9,533 bases of DNA from Actinomycetota bacterium (GTDB lineage Bacteria > Actinomycetota > Acidimicrobiia > Spongiisociales > ZC4RG35). The translations under genes and the position numbers were made by a program. Shown piece after piece: positions 5,969-9,533 of the stretch; position 1 is the stretch's first letter; each line of letters begins with the position of its first letter. The stretch spans positions 1-9,533 of the forward strand of contig QGUS01000047.1 of the NCBI GenBank assembly GCA_003242515.1, given 5' to 3'. The notes under the pieces are model-generated. The model was not told the DNA's origin. It made no database searches and saw nothing but the letters and a program-made list of their open reading frames with translations.

Positions 5969-6589
5969 AGCGTCCCGGAAGATCGTGACCACCCGCGGCT
6001 CGTCGGGCACCTCGGAGCCCATGGCGGCGTCGATCTCCTGGGCGACCTCGTCGACGGTCACGTTGGACTTCGGTGGCACGAGCAGGGCCGTCATCTTCGG
6101 GGTGAGCTCGTAGGTCCCGTTCTCACCCTGCATCGGCACCGCGGAGAGCATGGAGACGAGCCGCGCCCACACCGGGCGGACACCGTCGGCGTCGAGACGG
6201 GCGAGGACGATCACGAAGACCTCGTCGCTCCAGCGCCCCACCCGGTCGACGTCCCTCAGGCCGGCCGACAGGACGGCGGCCACATGGGCGATGGCCTCCT
6301 CGAACAGGTCTCGGCTCTCGTTGGCGCGGATCTCCAGCAGGCCCGGGATGTGAACGACGGCGACACCGAAGGGCTGGCCTTCCCGCTCGTTCCACTGGAG
6401 CGCACCCTCGACGGACTGGAGGATGCCGAGACGGTTGCGGACACCGCTGATCGGGTCGATGGTGGTCAGGGTCTCGAACGCCAGGCGCAGCTCTCCGTAG
6501 CGACGGCGATAGTCCTCGAGCTGCTGCTGGAGCTCCTGAAGCCGGCGCTCCAGCTCCGCTCGGTCCCCCGGGTTCGGGTCACCACCCAT
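5966..6589 (-). CDS. Degenerate GGDEF-domain protein, putative c-di-GMP receptor
   Basis: A soluble 207-residue protein. Residues 10-40 are charged and heptad-like (ELERRLQELQQQLEDYRRRY), probably a dimerising coiled coil. A GGDEF fold follows, opening with TIDPISGVRNRLGIL (43-57), the counterpart of DxLTGLxNR. The metal-binding DxDxFK stretch is replaced by VVHIPGLLEI (78-87), and the signature GGDEF is replaced by SDEVF (121-125). The inhibitory c-di-GMP site RxxD is kept as R112-D115, exactly five residues before the signature as in active cyclases. So by family rules it should not synthesise c-di-GMP but may bind it. ATG 6589 has GGAGGA nine bases upstream. It lies 112 bases before flgE on the same strand and diverges from flgN, suggesting a role in flagellar assembly or motility control. 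Loss of catalysis is inferred from residues only. Confidence 0.8.
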   Translation of the reverse strand: MGGDPNPGDRAELERRLQELQQQLEDYRRRYGELRLAFETLTTIDPISGVRNRLGILQSVEGALQWNEREGQPFGVAVVHIPGLLEIRANESRDLFEEAIAHVAAVLSAGLRDVDRVGRWSDEVFVIVLARLDADGVRPVWARLVSMLSAVPMQGENGTYELTPKMTALLVPPKSNVTVDEVAQEIDAAMGSEVPDEPRVVTIFRDA

Positions 6590-6614
6590 CTGGCACGCTC
6601 CTCCTTTCCCCTCT

Positions 6615-6629
6615 CACCCCCACCGGGGG
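6615..6629 (-). promoter_or_regulatory. Small leader hairpin before the GGDEF-like gene
   Basis: A perfect six-base inverted repeat (ACCCCC and GGGGGT) with a three-base loop. In the mRNA it would form just before the purine-rich ribosome-binding region, 26 bases upstream of the ATG at 6589. It could modulate translation, but no known riboswitch or attenuator pattern is visible. Confidence 0.25.
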
Positions 6630-6691
6630 TCCCGCCATCGAACAGCGTATCTCCGATCCATCCGATCGTCATTCATCGTTCAGCGTCGTGC

Positions 6692-6716
6692 GTCGGCCAT
6701 TTCTCCCCGCGGATTA
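6692..6716 (-). promoter_or_regulatory. Sigma-28-like promoter before the GGDEF-like gene
   Basis: Read on the minus strand: TAAT (6716-6713), 15 bases, then GCCGAC (6697-6692), the correct spacing for a FliA/SigD-type site. It stands back to back with the flgN promoter; the two -35 parts are seven bases apart. The leader would be about 100 bases long and contain the hairpin at 6615-6629. Confidence 0.45.
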
Positions 6717-6723
6717 GACCCCT

Positions 6724-6747
6724 TAAACCCTGAGCGGCGCGGCCGAC
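6724..6747 (+). promoter_or_regulatory. Sigma-28-like promoter before flgN-flgK-flgL
   Basis: TAAA at 6724-6727, 14 bases, then GCCGAC at 6742-6747. Spacing is one base short of the enteric optimum but within the 14-16 reported for SigD-type promoters. The -10 part ends nine bases before the GTG start of flgN, so the transcript would be leaderless or nearly so. Confidence 0.45.
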
Positions 6748-6756
6748 GGTGGTGAC

Positions 6757-7263
6757 GTGAGCACGCATCCGGCATCCCGCGTCCTCCCTGACCTGGTCGC
6801 GCAGCTGGGGCGGGAACGGCAGCTGGTCGAGTACCTGCTGTTCAAGCTGATGGAGGCGCAGCTCCTGCTCGCGTCCGACCAGGCTTCCTACGTCCCCTTC
6901 GCCATGGCCGAGATCGAGAGCGTGCTCCGGCGCATCCGCGAGGAGGAGGACCACCGGACCGACCTCATCGCCGAGCTCGCCGAGGACTGGGGCCTGGACG
7001 CGAGAGAGCTCAAGCTCGCCTACCTGACCGAGCACGCGCCCGAGCCCTACCGCCAGGCGCTGGTCGAGCACCGCCAGACCTTCATGTCCCTGGTCGACCA
7101 GGTGGAGAAGGTGACCCGTGAGAACCGCAAGCTGGCGACCGAGGGCCTGAGCCGCGTCCAGGACGCCCTGTCCGGCCTGGTGGCCGACCCTTCCACCTAC
7201 AGCCCGGACGGCCGCGTGGAACGTCTCATGACGCGTCCGGTAACCCACGACCAGGTGGTGTGA
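6757..7263 (+). CDS. flgN: Flagellar export chaperone FlgN
   Basis: A 168-residue, almost wholly helical, charged protein matching the FlgN family, the cytoplasmic chaperone that holds unpolymerised FlgK and FlgL and delivers them to the flagellar export gate. The long helix LVAQLGRERQLVEYLLFKLMEAQLLL (about 10-35), the mid-region IESVLRRIREEEDHRTDLIAELAEDWGL, and a C-terminal coiled segment ending in KLATEGLSRVQDALSGL are typical. Assignment rests on this pattern and on its place directly before flgK and flgL. The GTG start at 6757 is the only start that keeps the first helix whole. It has little ribosome-site sequence before it and lies where a sigma-28-type transcript would begin. Its TGA overlaps the flgK ATG by one base, giving tight coupling between chaperone and client. 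Confidence 0.85.
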   Translation: MSTHPASRVLPDLVAQLGRERQLVEYLLFKLMEAQLLLASDQASYVPFAMAEIESVLRRIREEEDHRTDLIAELAEDWGLDARELKLAYLTEHAPEPYRQALVEHRQTFMSLVDQVEKVTRENRKLATEGLSRVQDALSGLVADPSTYSPDGRVERLMTRPVTHDQVV

Positions 7264-8633
7264 TGTCCGACTTCCTCTCCCTCCACACGGCGCTCTCCGG
7301 GGTCCTCGCGGCCCGCGCCGGCGTGGAGACCACCTCGCACAACGTCGCCAACGCCCACAGCACCGGGTACACCCGCCAGCGGATCGACCAGGCCAGCCGG
7401 GAGCACGGGATCCGGACCTCCTACGGGGTCGTCGGCACCGGCACGACGGTCACCGGCATCGACCGCCTCCGCAACGAGTTCCTCGACATGCGGGTCCGGG
7501 CCGGTCTCGGCCTGGCCGCCGGGCTCGACGTGAGGGCCTCGCTGCTGCGCAGCGTCGAAGACGCCCTCGCCGAGCCGGAGCTCGGCATCTCCTCCGCCCT
7601 GGCCGCCACCTGGAACTCATTCGAGGACCTCGCCCTCAACCCGACCGACCCCGCGGCCCGTCGCAACGTGATCGCCACGCTCACCGCCCTCGCCACCCGC
7701 ATCAACACGGTGGCGGACAACTGGAGCCGGGTGGAGTCCGACGCCATGGTGGCGATCCAGCAGGACGTCAACGAGGTGAACCGCTTGCTCCACGAGGTCG
7801 CCGGTCTCAACGACGCCATCCGGAGGAGCGAGGGCCTGGGCGCCACGCCCAACGACCTCCTCGACCGCCGGGACGTGGCCCTCGACCGCCTCGCCGAGCT
7901 GGTGGGGGCGACCTCCCGGCACATGGAAGACGGCACCGTGAAGGTGCAGGTCAACGGGCTCACGGTGGTGCTGGGGACCCAGGTCAGCGAGCTGGAGTGG
8001 CGGCCCCTCGACCTCGAGGTGATGCACCCATCCGGGGTCCCGCTCGTCCCCGGAGGCTCCGTCGGCGAGTACCGGGCATTCCTCTCCGAGACGCTGCCCG
8101 CATTCCGGGAGCAGTTCTCCGACTTCGTCGAGCACCTGGCCCACAGCCTCAACCAGCGCCACACCAACGGCGCGGACATCGACGGGAACCCGGGCACCGA
8201 CCTCTTCTTCTTCGACCGGGACCCGTTCACCTTCGAGCTGCTCGTCACCGACCCCGACCGCCTGGCCGCGTCGGGGATCCCATTCGCGCTCCACGACGGG
8301 AGCAACGCCGCCTCGCTTGCCGCCCTCCGCGAGGAGGCCGAGGGCCTGGTGGGCGACCCCGCCACCCGGGTCAACCTGGACAGTTGGTGGCGGGAGATCG
8401 TCACCGATATCGGCGTCCGGGCCCGGACCGCGCAGGATGCGGCCTCGGCGCAGACCAGCCTGCAGAACACCGCCGAGCTCGCCCGCCTCGGCGCCCACGG
8501 CGTCTCGATCGACGAGGAGATGGTCGCCCTGATCGAGTACCAGCACGCCTACCAGGCGTCGGCGAGGGTGATGACCGCCGTCGACGAGCTGCTGGATCAA
8601 CTGATCACCCGCACTGGGATCGTGGGGAGGTGA
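7263..8633 (+). CDS. flgK: Flagellar hook-associated protein 1, FlgK
   Basis: The first hook-filament junction protein, exported and assembled on the distal end of the hook. It has 456 residues, at the short end of the family (enteric FlgK is about 547), which suggests smaller surface domains. The N-terminal helix and motif HNVANAHSTGYTRQ (26-39) are diagnostic, as is the C-terminal SIDEEMVALIEYQHAYQASARVMTAVDELLDQL (about 415-447). Between them lie helical D1 segments (SRVESDAMVAIQQDVNEVNRLLHEVAGLNDAI) and the NQRHTNGADIDGN region common in FlgK. I use ATG 7263, which overlaps the flgN stop as TGATG and has AGGTGG four bases upstream; a GTG at 7260 is in frame but less likely. It is followed after four bases by flgL. 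Confidence 0.95.
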   Translation: MSDFLSLHTALSGVLAARAGVETTSHNVANAHSTGYTRQRIDQASREHGIRTSYGVVGTGTTVTGIDRLRNEFLDMRVRAGLGLAAGLDVRASLLRSVEDALAEPELGISSALAATWNSFEDLALNPTDPAARRNVIATLTALATRINTVADNWSRVESDAMVAIQQDVNEVNRLLHEVAGLNDAIRRSEGLGATPNDLLDRRDVALDRLAELVGATSRHMEDGTVKVQVNGLTVVLGTQVSELEWRPLDLEVMHPSGVPLVPGGSVGEYRAFLSETLPAFREQFSDFVEHLAHSLNQRHTNGADIDGNPGTDLFFFDRDPFTFELLVTDPDRLAASGIPFALHDGSNAASLAALREEAEGLVGDPATRVNLDSWWREIVTDIGVRARTAQDAASAQTSLQNTAELARLGAHGVSIDEEMVALIEYQHAYQASARVMTAVDELLDQLITRTGIVGR

Positions 8634-8637
8634 GATC

Positions 8638-9533
8638 GTGAGGATCACGCAGCAGGCGATGACCCACATGACGCTGCGGCGTCTCCAGGACCGGCTCGAT
8701 CAGCTGACGCGGGCCCAGGCCGACCTCGGCACCGGCAAGCGCATCCATCGCCCGTCCGACGACCCGTCGGCGATGAACCGCGCCATGTCGATCCGCAGTC
8801 GCCAGGCGGCCACCGATCAGGCGGTCCGGAATGCGGGCGACGGGCTCCTCTGGACCTCGCTGGCCGACAGCAAGCTGCAGACGCTGCTCGACCGGCTCCA
8901 CCGGGCCCGGGAGCTGGCCATCCGGTCCGGGTCGGTGACCAACGCCACGGAGCGGGCCGCCTTCGTCGCCGAGCTGGAGGCCATCCGGCAGGAGTCCATC
9001 GCCATCGCCAACTCGAAGATCGGCGACCGGGCACTCTTCGCCGGCACCGCCGACGGGGACGCCGTCGCCCTCGCGGACCCGACGGATCCCGCATCCGCGG
9101 TGGTCTACCTGGGCAACGACGGCGAGGTGATCCGGCGCGTCGGCCCCAAGGACGAGGTGAAGGTGAACGTGTCCGGCGACCGGGTGTTCTTCGGGACCGA
9201 CCCGGGGGACGTGGACCTCTTCTCTGCCCTCCAGGGGCTCGCCGACGAGATCTCGGCCGACAACGACGCCGGCGTCCAGACGATGCTCGACGCGATCGAC
9301 GGCGCCATGGACCGCATCCTCACGGCGCTCGCCGAGCTCGGGGCGGCCACCAACCGCATCGAGGCCGCCCAGCGGCGGGCATCCGACGAGAAGCTGTCAC
9401 TGCAGGACGACCTGGCGCAGGTAGAGTCAATCGACGTGGCCGAGGCGATCATGCAGCTGCAGCTCCAGCAGGTGGCGTACGAGGCCACGCTCGGGGCACT
9501 GGCCCGGAGCATCCAGCCCTCGTTGATCGACTT
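8638..9533 (+). CDS. flgL: Flagellar hook-associated protein 3, FlgL (3' partial)
   Basis: The second junction protein, linking FlgK to the flagellin filament. It starts at GTG 8638 with GGGGAGG (8624-8630) seven bases upstream and reads without a stop to the window end, giving 298 full codons. The N-terminus MRITQQAMTHMTLRRLQDRL and the GKRIHRPSDDPSAMNRAM segment (about 35-52) are the conserved flagellin-type D0/D1 helices. A D2-like region has YLGNDGEVIRR and KVNVSGDRVFFG, and the C-terminal helix has LAQVESIDVAEAIMQLQLQQ then YEATLGALARSIQPSLID. That final motif is normally within a few residues of the FlgL stop, so nearly the whole protein is present. It is the third gene of the flgN-flgK-flgL operon. 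fliW and csrA often follow in other bacteria, but that cannot be seen here. Confidence 0.94.
   Translation, partial: MRITQQAMTHMTLRRLQDRLDQLTRAQADLGTGKRIHRPSDDPSAMNRAMSIRSRQAATDQAVRNAGDGLLWTSLADSKLQTLLDRLHRARELAIRSGSVTNATERAAFVAELEAIRQESIAIANSKIGDRALFAGTADGDAVALADPTDPASAVVYLGNDGEVIRRVGPKDEVKVNVSGDRVFFGTDPGDVDLFSALQGLADEISADNDAGVQTMLDAIDGAMDRILTALAELGAATNRIEAAQRRASDEKLSLQDDLAQVESIDVAEAIMQLQLQQVAYEATLGALARSIQPSLID

Noticed and set aside
7421..8669. Two long minus-strand frames opposite flgK.
   Set aside because: Both are antisense to a diagnostic FlgK with both terminal motifs, and their composition is Ser/Arg- or Val/Gly/His-rich as in shadow frames.

Overview
The window is very GC-rich, codons mostly end in G or C, and GTG and TTG starts are frequent. 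These traits, plus the order flgN-flgK-flgL and an actinobacterial-type AT3 acyltransferase, suggest a flagellated member of the Actinomycetota. Acidimicrobiia or a neighbouring class is plausible, but this is an inference and no rRNA or marker gene is present to test it.

The left part (1-4238) is general accessory and metabolic content. It opens with the 3' part of a surface protein made of roughly 50-residue repeats with a CxxxxC motif, followed by an acidic Gly-rich and Thr-rich stalk and a C-terminal membrane anchor. A membrane acyltransferase of the AT3 family lies convergent to it on the minus strand. Its likely GTG start is separated by one base from the GTG start of a plus-strand gene. 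That plus-strand gene begins a tandem pair of MmcQ/YjbR-family genes. The first copy carries a one-base frameshift, and the second is intact and translationally coupled (ATGA overlap) to a ribokinase gene, rbsK.

The right part (about 4250-9533) is flagellar. It holds a 95-residue orphan gene, a convergent hook-protein gene (flgE, minus strand), a GGDEF-like gene upstream of flgE on the same strand, and a divergent operon flgN-flgK-flgL (export chaperone and the two hook-filament junction proteins). flgL runs off the window end, probably only a few codons before its stop.

The most interesting signal is regulatory. TAAN-N14/15-GGCCGAC-type sequences resembling sigma-28 (FliA/SigD/WhiG) promoters occur before the orphan gene, before flgE, before the GGDEF-like gene and before flgN. 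TAA or TTA trinucleotides are so rare here that, scanned by eye, only five loci in the window have one, and four of these are the -35 parts of these motifs. If they are real promoters, they place the orphan protein and the GGDEF-like protein in the same late flagellar regulon as the hook and junction proteins. The GGDEF-like protein has lost the catalytic signature (SDEVF in place of GGDEF) but keeps a correctly spaced RxxD I-site, so it may be a c-di-GMP receptor rather than a cyclase.

There is no tRNA, rRNA, CRISPR array, insertion sequence or phage gene visible. No gap between genes exceeds about 170 bases.
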